The notes beneath the pieces are model-generated. The model was given only the letters and a program-made list of their open reading frames with translations. It did not search any database and was not told the origin of the DNA. Shown here piece after piece: positions 1 through 6,343 of a stretch of DNA of 29,739 bases (its first letter is position 1; the number at the start of each line of letters is the position of its first letter). The stretch is from JAEZDR01 sp039811185 (lineage in GTDB: Bacteria; Bacteroidota; Bacteroidia; Chitinophagales; Chitinophagaceae): assembly GCA_039811185.1 (NCBI GenBank), contig JBDHYF010000018.1, positions 1 to 29,739 of the forward strand, read 5' to 3'. The position numbers were made by a program, and so were the translations under genes.

Positions 1-358
1 GCAGACAGGAAGGTTTTTTAGTGTGGATCCACTGGCTGCCCTTTCTACCCGTTGGAGTAGCTATTCCTATGGCTACAATAACCCCATTCGTTTTATTGAT
101 GTGGACGGAATGTATGTGGATGATTATGATTACGATGATGATTATGACGGTGTTCAGGATTGGTTCCGAAAAGACGGTACTAACAAAATGGTATACTTCC
201 CGGGCTTGGATGAACAAAGCACACCCGAAGGATACACCTGGTTTGCAAAGCGGTTTTCGGGTACCGATTCTGAAGGCAGAGATGTTTGGGCGGATGAATA
301 TGGAAACATCTTATACGATAACCCGCATTGGGAAAATTTACCAGCAGTTACTGTTGGT
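1..358 (+). repeat. Direct repeat copy A: RHS core DNA
   Basis: Positions 1-358 match 1567-1924 base for base except at three places (4, 325 and 334 here). The repeat codes for the RHS core and linker. It stops abruptly at codon 119 of the first frame, where the two toxin tips begin to differ. Copy A may extend left beyond the window. Near-perfect identity in DNA, including silent sites, implies recent duplication or ongoing gene conversion. Confidence 0.95.
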
Positions 359-796
359 GTTGGTGATTTAACATCAGAATTTAATTCACGTATTGGAGCA
401 ATGGAAGCTCTTTTTGAAGGTATAGCAAACATAATTGAGGAACAACAGGGAGGACCTGTTTTATCTTATCCGGCAAAGATGGCAGCCTTTGGATATATGC
501 AATACAAAGGAGCGAAAACCGAATTTATGAACCCTAAAGCATTTAAAAATAGTCCATTTACTATAAATGGAGGAGGATATGTTAATGGAGAACATTTTTC
601 TCCTGATGATTTTGGAAATTATTTTTATGGAGTTGCTGCAAGGGCTATGGGTATATTGTCTATTGATGCTGCACAAGGTGCAGGAATATATTCGATTTAT
701 ACTCATTCCCCAACAACAGACTGGACAAATTTCTACGGTTTTTTTGATGAGAAAAAAGATACACGAATGATTTTAAGAGGATATTATGGGAAATAA
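2..796 (+). CDS. RHS repeat-associated core protein, C-terminal part with polymorphic toxin tip (5' truncated by window)
   Basis: The frame is open to the left edge, so only the last 264 residues of what is probably a much longer RHS/YD-repeat protein are visible. Residues 3-37 carry the RHS core signature (GRFFSVDPLA, then SYGYNNPIRFIDVDGM). An Asp/Tyr-rich stretch follows (YVDDYDYDDDYDGVQ), then a conserved linker up to about residue 119. From residue 120 the sequence differs completely from the second core copy downstream, marking the variable toxin tip (145 residues). The tip contains PDDFGNYFYGVAARAMG at 201-217 followed by a GAG turn, which by eye resembles the polymorphic toxin type 44 (Ntox44) family; I hold that assignment loosely. 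RHS proteins usually carry toxins used against neighbouring cells. The last 11 bases overlap the following lipoprotein gene, the usual toxin-immunity layout. A GTG at 23 is an internal valine codon, not the start. Confidence 0.85.
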   Translation, partial: QTGRFFSVDPLAALSTRWSSYSYGYNNPIRFIDVDGMYVDDYDYDDDYDGVQDWFRKDGTNKMVYFPGLDEQSTPEGYTWFAKRFSGTDSEGRDVWADEYGNILYDNPHWENLPAVTVGVGDLTSEFNSRIGAMEALFEGIANIIEEQQGGPVLSYPAKMAAFGYMQYKGAKTEFMNPKAFKNSPFTINGGGYVNGEHFSPDDFGNYFYGVAARAMGILSIDAAQGAGIYSIYTHSPTTDWTNFYGFFDEKKDTRMILRGYYGK

Positions 797-1385
797 AAAT
801 ATTTTTAAAATAGCTGTATTATTTTCAGCACTATCATTTTTATTTTCTTGTGGAAATTTAGAAAATCCAAAGGATAGAAATATGTTAGTTTTTAATGATA
901 GCATAACTTCTGTAACAGATAGTGTAAATGCTATGAATGAAATTTTCCTTAAATCCCAAAATGAAATATTCGCTTATGGGATAGATGTTGATATGAATAA
1001 TGCTGACAGAAAGGATAATGAATTTTTTCTATATATTAATGATACATTACGCTCTGTTCATAATGTTGGTATTATAACGGATAGTTTACTATATAAAAGT
1101 AAACTGCTTGAATTTATTGATAGTTCAGAAAGAAAACGCTTTGTAAATTTAACTTTATACTTGAATAAAAATCATTTGTCAGGTGCTCGTATTGAGAGCG
1201 GAAAACTAATTTATTTTTATCGAGACAATATTTATATGGCAGATGCACAAGCAGACTTAAACAGATTTGTAGTATTTTCAAATTCCAAACAAGAAATAAA
1301 TTTAACCCGATACAAAATATTAGATAAGCGTAAAAACCTGTACTTGCTTGCATACAGAAAGGCTAAAATATGGAGTAATGACTAA
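786..1385 (+). CDS. Predicted lipoprotein, candidate immunity protein for the upstream RHS toxin
   Basis: This 199-residue protein starts at ATG 786, inside the last codons of the RHS gene (11-base overlap), so translation is probably coupled. The N-terminus has a short basic segment, a hydrophobic core and a lipobox (LFSC, Cys22), so it should be lipid-anchored to a membrane. The rest is hydrophilic and Asp/Asn/Ser-rich and matches no family I recognise. The coding region is very AT-rich, as are the other tip-immunity genes of this array and unlike the genes after 4785. Its position directly behind a toxin tip suggests an immunity role. A lipoprotein would fit a toxin that acts in, or is intercepted in, the periplasm. 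The function rests on context only. Confidence 0.75.
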   Translation: MGNKNIFKIAVLFSALSFLFSCGNLENPKDRNMLVFNDSITSVTDSVNAMNEIFLKSQNEIFAYGIDVDMNNADRKDNEFFLYINDTLRSVHNVGIITDSLLYKSKLLEFIDSSERKRFVNLTLYLNKNHLSGARIESGKLIYFYRDNIYMADAQADLNRFVVFSNSKQEINLTRYKILDKRKNLYLLAYRKAKIWSND

Positions 1386-1431
1386 CAGAAACAAAATATG
1401 TAAAGTTCAATGTAAGAAGAGGTTCGAAGAA

Positions 1432-1439
1432 TAGTTTTG
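1432..1439 (+). promoter_or_regulatory. Possible -7 box upstream of the orphan RHS cassette
   Basis: TAGTTTTG fits the Bacteroidota -7 consensus TAnnTTTG and lies 20 bases before ATG 1460. I see no good TTTG at the expected -33 distance, so this is a weak call. It matters because it would let the orphan cassette be expressed separately from the parent RHS gene. Confidence 0.25.
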
Positions 1440-1459
1440 CAACAAGGAATCAATAGGGG

Positions 1460-2356
1460 ATGATGAATCACTTTAACCACTTCAACGGCAAGGAAGAGCA
1501 GGTTAAGGAGTTTAGTGATGGCTTTGGTTTGGAATGGCTGGATTATGGAGCACGCATGTACGACAAGCACACAGGAAGGTTTTTTAGTGTGGATCCACTG
1601 GCTGCCCTTTCTACCCGTTGGAGTAGCTATTCCTATGGCTACAATAACCCCATTCGTTTTATTGATGTGGACGGAATGTATGTGGATGATTATGATTACG
1701 ATGATGATTATGACGGTGTTCAGGATTGGTTCCGAAAAGACGGTACTAACAAAATGGTATACTTCCCGGGCTTGGATGAACAAAGCACACCCGAAGGATA
1801 CACCTGGTTTGCAAAGCGGTTTTCGGGTACCGATTCTGAAGGCAGAGATGTTTGGGCGGATGAATATGGAAACATCTTATACGATAACCCACATTGGGAG
1901 AATTTACCAGCAGTTACTGTTGGTTCATCATATAATCCTTCGAACGATGGGAATGATTTTTCTGCTCAAAATGGCGGGGGTGGTGGTTTAAACTCTGATT
2001 TGGTTGATAAAATTGCAGGTGGAATTGGTCTTAACATGGATGTAAAAGAAGGGCTAATTGAGTTTGCAAAAAAGAGTGGGGATATTGGAAATGCAGGAAA
2101 TAATTATTTGAAAGTTACTAAGGCTCTTGGTAAGGCGACTGGAATAGTGGGTGCTGGTACAGCATGGTATGATTACTATAATAAACCAACAACGGGAGGT
2201 TTAGTAAAAGCATTATCTAATACTGGATTAGTTTTTCTTAGAGTAAATCCATTTGTTGGAGTTGGGTTAGGAATTTTGGATTTGTCAGGAGGCAGCGATT
2301 GGTTTTATAATCAAGTTGGCAATGGCATTGATAATATGGGAGGGCCAAGAAGATGA
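1460..2356 (+). CDS. Orphan RHS core cassette with second toxin tip
   Basis: This 298-residue protein begins at ATG 1460; an in-frame TAG at 1454 shows it is not joined to anything upstream. It starts within the RHS core (FNGKEEQVKEFSDGFGLEW, then DYGARMYD and GRFFSVDPLA) and has none of the YD repeats, so it is a displaced RHS C-terminus. Residues 36-155 repeat the first RHS core almost exactly. Residues 156-298 form a different tip: a Gly-rich linker (AQNGGGGG), an amphipathic middle, then a hydrophobic Gly-rich segment at about 254-275 (FLRVNPFVGVGLGILD) and a WFYNQVGN tail. The hydrophobic end and the membrane-protein neighbour suggest a toxin acting on membranes, but no known toxin family is recognised. 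It could be a silent donor cassette for tip switching. It overlaps the next gene by four bases (ATGA). Confidence 0.85.
   Translation: MMNHFNHFNGKEEQVKEFSDGFGLEWLDYGARMYDKHTGRFFSVDPLAALSTRWSSYSYGYNNPIRFIDVDGMYVDDYDYDDDYDGVQDWFRKDGTNKMVYFPGLDEQSTPEGYTWFAKRFSGTDSEGRDVWADEYGNILYDNPHWENLPAVTVGSSYNPSNDGNDFSAQNGGGGGLNSDLVDKIAGGIGLNMDVKEGLIEFAKKSGDIGNAGNNYLKVTKALGKATGIVGAGTAWYDYYNKPTTGGLVKALSNTGLVFLRVNPFVGVGLGILDLSGGSDWFYNQVGNGIDNMGGPRR
1567..1924 (+). repeat. Direct repeat copy B: RHS core DNA
   Basis: This is the second copy of the 358-bp core repeat, offset by 1566 bases from copy A, with mismatches at 1570, 1891 and 1900. Homologous recombination between A and B would delete the first tip with its lipoprotein gene and fuse the second tip to the parent RHS gene. 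Confidence 0.95.
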
Positions 2357-2730
2357 AAAAACTAATTTTAAAATTTCTATTTCTTTTTTATAGTTATTAC
2401 GATAAAGGCAGCACAAAATCAATAGCATATTTTAGTGCATTAACTGCATTAATAATGGTTTTATTTTTAAATGTATTCGCATTATTGATTTATTTTAATA
2501 TCATAAAAAGAAATCAGGATTATTCAACTCAAACTCCAATGTCAATTAAATACTTAATTGGTTTTTTGATTTTCATCCCGATTCTTTTTATTTTGAAAAG
2601 AACCTTCACAAAAGAAGACATTTTGAAAATTGAAATGGATAAGCCTACGATGAGAAAAGGGTATATCATTATCGTAGGTTATATCATAGTTTCAGTTCTT
2701 TTTTTAATATGGGTAATAAAAAATAAATAG
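2353..2730 (+). CDS. Small three-helix membrane protein, candidate immunity for the second RHS tip
   Basis: This 125-residue protein starts at the ATGA overlap with the end of the orphan RHS gene, so the two are probably translated together. Three hydrophobic segments are visible at about residues 25-50, 66-81 and 103-122, with Lys-rich loops between and after them. Nothing in it suggests an enzyme. An integral membrane protein encoded directly behind a toxin tip is the usual form of immunity to pore-forming or membrane-targeted toxins, so that is the inferred role. Its TAG stop is followed immediately, in the same frame, by the GTG of the third toxin tip. No named family is recognised. Confidence 0.7.
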   Translation: MKKLILKFLFLFYSYYDKGSTKSIAYFSALTALIMVLFLNVFALLIYFNIIKRNQDYSTQTPMSIKYLIGFLIFIPILFILKRTFTKEDILKIEMDKPTMRKGYIIIVGYIIVSVLFLIWVIKNK

Positions 2731-3216
2731 GTGTATGACGAAAATAGCATAAATGCTCAAAGTGGTGGGGGTGATTGGTTGTCTGCTGCAAGCGGAGGTT
2801 TAGCTGTAGGAGAATTAGCAAGACAGGGAAAGGTTTATGAAGTATTTGGCAGGTCTGCCCAATCTGTTGAAAATGCTCTATCCAATGGGCAGTATGTTCA
2901 TACGAATGGAAAAACGTATAGCCAAGGATTTAGAGGAAACCAATATGTTAGTTCGAAATCGGTAAGCAATAGTTTAAGTACAGCTAAGCTTGCAAAAAAT
3001 TTAGGAAGAGGTATGACTGGAACATCTCTTGCTATTTCCGGATACCAACTTTTAACCAGTCAAGGAACGGGAGCAGATTATGCAAGGTTCACAGGGGCTT
3101 TAATAATAACAGGTACAGCAGCTATTCCGATTGTGGGGCCTTTTATTTCTATTGGCTTGGGTGTTGCAGATAGCTTTGGAGCATTTGATGGTATTTACAA
3201 TTCATTTGGACCTTAA
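2731..3216 (+). CDS. Third RHS-type toxin tip without a core (displaced tip fragment)
   Basis: This 161-residue frame opens at GTG 2731, directly after the TAG of the previous gene and in the same frame. Its first residues (DENSINAQSGGGDW) parallel the tip junction of the second cassette (NDFSAQNGGGGG), so it looks like an RHS tip cut just after the core; no RHS core residues precede it. It ends in a Gly-rich hydrophobic stretch at about 122-148 (AIPIVGPFISIGLGVAD) and a FDGIYNSFG tail, like the NPFVGVGLGILD and WFYNQVGN end of the second tip. The two tips are probably distant relatives or act alike on membranes. It may be translated by coupling, or may be only a reservoir that becomes functional after recombination into an RHS gene. 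The start codon is uncertain. Confidence 0.6.
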   Translation: MYDENSINAQSGGGDWLSAASGGLAVGELARQGKVYEVFGRSAQSVENALSNGQYVHTNGKTYSQGFRGNQYVSSKSVSNSLSTAKLAKNLGRGMTGTSLAISGYQLLTSQGTGADYARFTGALIITGTAAIPIVGPFISIGLGVADSFGAFDGIYNSFGP

Positions 3217-3218
3217 TT

Positions 3219-3581
3219 ATGGATTTCATTTTTGTATTAATAGGATTGAGTACGGTTTGGCTTTTCATGTTTAAAATTGAATGGCTGTTTAACCCAAAAT
3301 CTTTCGTAATAAATATTGTTTACGACATTTTTCTGTTTGGTATTTCATTTCTTTTACTTCAATATCAAATAGGAAATCCCAAGTTGGTTTTAGCTCTCAA
3401 AATGCCTTTGCTGGCATCACTTGTTTTTTATATTCTTTACAAAGGATTTAAAAAAATTTATAAAAGGAATCCTGAAAATACTTTTTGGACATTTACAGGC
3501 AAACCAACTCAGGATGTAATATTTACATTATTGTTTTGGTTTTTAGGAGGTGGATTGCCTTTCATTTTGATGAAAATATAA
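3219..3581 (+). CDS. Small membrane protein, candidate immunity (tandem copy 1)
   Basis: This 120-residue, strongly hydrophobic protein starts two bases after the stop of the third toxin tip. About four membrane segments are visible, with a central motif IGNPKLVLALKMP and a later TFWT. It is a clear paralogue of the next gene: by eye roughly 40 percent of residues match, including MDFIF at the start, the IGNPKLV-x-ALKMP block, and KIY-x-R-x-P followed by TFWT. Location behind a toxin tip and membrane topology point to immunity against a membrane-acting tip. I do not recognise a named family. Confidence 0.75.
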   Translation: MDFIFVLIGLSTVWLFMFKIEWLFNPKSFVINIVYDIFLFGISFLLLQYQIGNPKLVLALKMPLLASLVFYILYKGFKKIYKRNPENTFWTFTGKPTQDVIFTLLFWFLGGGLPFILMKI

Positions 3582-3953
3582 ATGGATTTTATTTTCATCC
3601 TGTTAGGAATAAATACCTTATTTGTCTTTTTGTATAAACGTGAATGGCTGTTGCAAAAGCAGCCGTTCACAATATTATTAGCGTGTAATCTAATCTTATT
3701 TGTATTGGGCTATGTGCTGCAATATTATTCTATTGGAAACCCTAAACTGGTAGTGGCTCTAAAAATGCCGGTTCTTTCACAACTTTTATTTATTGGCTTG
3801 GTTACTGTTTTCAGAAAGATATACAATAGAGACCCTGTAGATACTTTTTGGACAATGGATATTAGTCTTATGAAAGACGGCATTTTCAATTTTGTCTTTT
3901 GGGTAATAGCAGTGATACTACCTGCAATACTTGTTTTTACGAGAATTATATAA
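3582..3953 (+). CDS. Small membrane protein, candidate immunity (tandem copy 2)
   Basis: This 123-residue paralogue of the preceding gene starts at the base after its stop codon. It keeps the same MDFIF start, the IGNPKLVVALKMP block and the KIYNRDPVDTFWT segment, while the N-terminal and C-terminal membrane segments have diverged. About four hydrophobic segments are visible. A divergent second copy could protect against a related toxin variant carried by sister strains, or be a remnant of an earlier tip-immunity pair. It is the last gene of the array; a hairpin terminator follows 35 bases later. Confidence 0.75.
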   Translation: MDFIFILLGINTLFVFLYKREWLLQKQPFTILLACNLILFVLGYVLQYYSIGNPKLVVALKMPVLSQLLFIGLVTVFRKIYNRDPVDTFWTMDISLMKDGIFNFVFWVIAVILPAILVFTRII

Positions 3954-3988
3954 AACACAAAAGCCCTATTCGGGGCTATTACTTCATC

Positions 3989-4018
3989 AAACGCCAGGCT
4001 TAGCAGCTTGGCGTTTTT
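3989..4018 (+). terminator. Rho-independent terminator of the toxin array
   Basis: The arms AAACGCCA (3989-3996) and TGGCGTTT (4009-4016) enclose a 12-base loop and run into a T tract ending at 4018. A smaller hairpin (AGCCC and GGGCT, 3962-3977) lies just upstream without a T run. Confidence 0.8.
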
Positions 4019-4149
4019 AATTTAAGCGCAGTCGCATTTTTCTGAAAAGAACCCTTAAATTTTTTCTTGGTAAGGAAAGTATCTATCATTTTAAAGGCAT
4101 TGAATTCCAAAAATTGAAAATGAAGCCTGAGATGATTAATGAACAATCA

Positions 4150-4215
4150 GCCGATGGGCTGCGCGATTGAAGCGGCATCCTTTTTTGCATCTTGCAAAAA
4201 AGATACAGCGGAAAG
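4150..4215. repeat. Intergenic hairpin element between the toxin array and ssrA
   Basis: The gap 3954-4299 contains no credible gene. Besides the array terminator it holds a hairpin with arms CTTTTTTGC (4180-4188) and GCAAAAAAG (4194-4202), extended outward by imperfect GCATC/GATAC pairing. A 13-mer, GCCGATGGGCTGC (4150-4162), sits just before it and recurs in inverted orientation at 24361-24373 in another intergenic element. This suggests a dispersed non-coding repeat of this genome. I see nothing else in 4019-4149. Confidence 0.5.
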
Positions 4216-4262
4216 CGCGGTTGCTTAAGATGATAAATGCGCTGCTGCTGACAGCCCCAAAT

Positions 4263-4296
4263 AAAAAAACCGATGCCGCCAACAACACCGGTTTTA
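4263..4296 (-). terminator. Terminator of tmRNA
   Basis: Read on the minus strand, directly after the tmRNA CCA end, AAAACCG pairs with CGGTTTT across a G-rich loop and continues into a run of seven T. This is a standard intrinsic terminator placed for ssrA. Confidence 0.75.
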
Positions 4297-4299
4297 CTG

Positions 4300-4676
4300 T
4301 GGAGCTGAAGGGAGTCGAACCCTTGTCCAAACATAAGCACCATAAGCTTTCTACATGTTTATTCCTGCATTCATTGTCGGGAAATATCCGGAACAGGACA
4401 CACCAAATACTTCCTTAGCTGCATGGTCTTTTGTAATGCGCACAGCCTTGCATTACAGCATTTCGTTTTTGTTTGTTGATTAAGCGGGGCAGCGAAAGGC
4501 AACGAAACCGCCTGCTCGCCCGGCCATAATGACTACTAATTCACTGAATTAGGCAGCCATGGCGTAGTTATTATCGCCATTTATGGTTTGAACCTTCAGA
4601 TTTAAGTGCTAATGGAACAACGCACTACATGCTTACACCTACCGTACTCCATGCTGTCAAAGCCAGGTACAGCCCC
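4300..4676 (-). ncRNA. ssrA: Transfer-messenger RNA (tmRNA)
   Basis: The 377-nt minus-strand RNA rescues ribosomes stalled on broken mRNAs and adds a degradation tag. The 5' end reads GGGGCTGTACCTGGCTTTGA, a typical tmRNA start. The 3' end has a T arm (GGGTTCGACTCCC) followed by TTCAGCTCCA, whose GGGGCT/AGCTCC ends pair as the tRNA-like acceptor; CCA is encoded. The tag frame lies at 4578 down to 4549 and reads GDNNYAMAA followed by TAA. This matches the G-x-x-x-YA-x-AA tags of Bacteroidota, although the penultimate group is AMAA instead of the common ALAA. Several pseudoknot-like GC helices follow the tag. SmpB is not in the window. The Lon protease encoded further on is one of the proteases known to degrade tagged proteins in other bacteria. 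Confidence 0.96.
4549..4578 (-). other. tmRNA proteolysis tag reading frame (GDNNYAMAA)
   Basis: Nine codons plus a TAA stop inside ssrA. The resume codon is probably GGC (Gly) at 4578-4576. The hydrophobic AMAA end is the expected degradation signal. Confidence 0.85.
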
Positions 4677-4695
4677 ATAAAAAAAGATCTGACGA

Positions 4696-4727
4696 CAAAT
4701 TTAATTCTTTTTGCCGCGAGTTTGAAA
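4696..4727 (-). promoter_or_regulatory. Probable ssrA promoter
   Basis: On the minus strand, TTTC (4727-4724) lies 20 bases before TAAATTTG (4703-4696). This fits the Bacteroidota TTTG / TAnnTTTG promoter with one mismatch in the -33 box. The -7 box ends 19 bases before the mature tmRNA 5' end, leaving a short leader for RNase P to remove. Confidence 0.6.
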
Positions 4728-4784
4728 TTTTTCGACATAACATGCCTGCTATTATACAAATTTTTGTTTAATACATTTGGCGCT

Positions 4785-5333
4785 ATGAATGCAACAGTAG
4801 GAATTGGGAGCCGTGTGGAACACAGCCATCTTGGCCGTGGTGTAATTGTAGATGCAGGCTCCGACTTTTATGTAATCTGGTTTAAAGCGCTTGATCAGAC
4901 TAAAAAAATATCCAAAGATTTTGAATTGAAAGTGATGGAAGCAGCGGAGCATACAGCGGAGCCGGAACGCCTGAGCGCCGCCGACATTGAATTTGCACTT
5001 GAGGCTGTTTTAAGTCGCCGGCACGATGTAATGGAAATGGTGCCGATGGCCGGGAAATGGAATAACGGAACACTGGTGTTAAAACCCGGCGAAACGAGCT
5101 TGCAGGAAAAGGAAATGCCGATTGCCACCTTCTTTCACAAGATCGTGATGGTGCGCGACCGTATGCGACTGATAGAGCAGAAAATAAATGCTCACAAAGG
5201 ATTAACCGCTGAAGAAAAAGTAGACTTACAACAATATATCACCGGCGTTTATGGGTCGCTCACCAGCTTTAATGTTTTGTTTAAAGAAAGCCGCCACCAG
5301 TTTAAAGGCAGTGGTGGAAAAGAAAGTATTTAA
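4785..5333 (+). CDS. Conserved protein of unknown function with N-terminal small beta-barrel-like motif
   Basis: The 182-residue protein begins at ATG 4785. The reading frame stays open back into ssrA, but those upstream codons overlap the tmRNA 5' end and promoter, so the later ATG is preferred. The first 40 residues (GSRVEHSHLGRGVIVDAG, then FYVIWFK) resemble the G-x-x-V-x-H-x-x-x-G-x-G motif of tudor-like or CarD-like small beta barrels that bind proteins or nucleic acids. The remainder is charged and probably helical, with a likely coiled segment around 120-165 (KIVMVRDRMRLIEQKINAH). No enzyme motif is seen. A TACATTTG box at 4772-4779 lies only five bases before the start. The DUF4268 gene follows one base after the stop, so the two probably form an operon. 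Confidence 0.75.
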   Translation: MNATVGIGSRVEHSHLGRGVIVDAGSDFYVIWFKALDQTKKISKDFELKVMEAAEHTAEPERLSAADIEFALEAVLSRRHDVMEMVPMAGKWNNGTLVLKPGETSLQEKEMPIATFFHKIVMVRDRMRLIEQKINAHKGLTAEEKVDLQQYITGVYGSLTSFNVLFKESRHQFKGSGGKESI

Positions 5334-5334
5334 G

Positions 5335-5778
5335 ATGTACTCCAAAGAAGAACAGGCCGCCATAAAAAGGGACTTCTGGACGGCCTACGGAAAATATATG
5401 ATGCCGGTTCCGGGCGCCGATGGCGATAACCGCAATTGGGTGAACTATAAAACCGGTGTAAAGAACATTTTTTTTAAACCCGATTTTACCCGGCAGTCGG
5501 TTCGTGTGTCTGTTGTCATCAACCATTCGGATGAGGCAATGCGGCAGCGATTTTTTAATCAGTTTTTACAACTGCGCCCATTGTTTGATGCGGTTGTGGG
5601 GACTGGCTGGCAGTGGATGTTCAACAAAGATGAAGGCAGCATTGCGTTACAGTTAGAAGGGCCAGACATATTTAAGCGCAACGACTGGCCGGCCGCCATT
5701 TCATTTTTGAAAGAACAAATGATTTTGCTCGACGCTTTCTGGGAAGATGTAAAACCAGTGTTTGAGGGTTTGCGGTAG
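5335..5778 (+). CDS. DUF4268 family protein
   Basis: The 148-residue protein starts at ATG 5335, one base past the previous stop. An upstream in-frame extension to 5251 would overlap the previous gene heavily and is not used. The sequence has the hallmarks of the DUF4268 family found in Bacteroidota: an N-terminal KRDFWTAYGKYMMPVPGA segment, NWVNYKTGVKNIFF, a central RVSVVINH strand, and a C-terminal helix ending LLDAFWEDVKP. Length is normal for the family. The biochemical role is unknown; related domains occur near nuclease-like folds, but no catalytic motif is obvious here. Coupling to the preceding small-barrel protein suggests a joint function. Confidence 0.85.
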   Translation: MYSKEEQAAIKRDFWTAYGKYMMPVPGADGDNRNWVNYKTGVKNIFFKPDFTRQSVRVSVVINHSDEAMRQRFFNQFLQLRPLFDAVVGTGWQWMFNKDEGSIALQLEGPDIFKRNDWPAAISFLKEQMILLDAFWEDVKPVFEGLR

Positions 5779-5935
5779 GGACAACATTAAAATTATACCA
5801 GACAAACCAGGTTAAGTTTGATAGGATTTTTTCAAAGTTGCATTGTTCTGTAATTTGCGTTAAGGAAGTAATCGCCGGGGAATTTTTGTACCGAATATGA
5901 AGGTGTTTTTTTGAAGGAAAGTTTAATATTGTGCT

Positions 5936-6343
5936 GTGACTTCTAATTTTACTGAGAAAAGTAACGAATGTCTTATGGCGGCTGAGTTGCTGTTTAAGCA
6001 TACTTACTATAATTCGTCGGTAAATAGATCTTACTATGCCTGCATCCAGAATTTCTTAGAAATTATTTTTAAAAGGCTTAATGTAGATAGAGCGCAATTT
6101 GACTCGGATGCGCGGAATAACTCGACTGGAACGCACGGTTGGGCATACAAATTGGTCAGTAGTGCACTAGTATCTGTTGACAAGTCGGACTATAAATGGG
6201 TGCAAAAAAAATTTCCGGAATTAAAGAAGCTAAGGGAGAAAGCTGATTATCAGGATGCTATCATTTCACAGGAAGCATCGTACAATGCGATCAGTCTTGC
6301 AAAGGCAATTATTTCAACAACAAGCAAAATCAAAAAATCATGA
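5936..6343 (+). CDS. HEPN domain protein (UPF0332-like)
   Basis: This 135-residue all-helical protein begins at GTG 5936 (MTSNFTEKSNECLMAAELL). ATG 5975 is the alternative but would cut the first helix. It shows the HEPN pattern: a first helix with LMAAELLFKHTYYNSSVNRSYYA, a second long helix, and a C-terminal KLREKADYQD followed by a final helix, close to the R-x-x-ADY signature of UPF0332/HEPN (PF05168) proteins. Many HEPN proteins are ribonucleases or tRNA-modified toxins using an R-x4-6-H motif; I do not see a clean copy of that motif, so activity is uncertain. Its stop overlaps the next start by four bases (ATGA), making a two-gene unit. A TAAGTTTG box at 5813-5820 could be its promoter, with a leader of about 110 bases. 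Confidence 0.8.
   Translation: MTSNFTEKSNECLMAAELLFKHTYYNSSVNRSYYACIQNFLEIIFKRLNVDRAQFDSDARNNSTGTHGWAYKLVSSALVSVDKSDYKWVQKKFPELKKLREKADYQDAIISQEASYNAISLAKAIISTTSKIKKS

Noticed and set aside
23..25. GTG at 23 as a start codon for the first RHS gene
   Set aside because: The frame is open upstream and encodes the conserved core residues GRFFS, so the gene starts left of the window.
3954..4300. Phage-type attachment site at the ssrA 3' end
   Set aside because: The site is a common integration target, but I found no second copy of the tmRNA 3' sequence and no integrase within the window.
4086..4418. Open frames on both strands across the ssrA 3' end
   Set aside because: They overlap the tmRNA T arm, its terminator and the hairpin element, and have no protein features.
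4629..4784. Upstream extension of the 4785 gene from ATG 4629
   Set aside because: These codons lie across the tmRNA 5' end and its promoter and do not look like protein; ATG 4785 begins the conserved-looking part.
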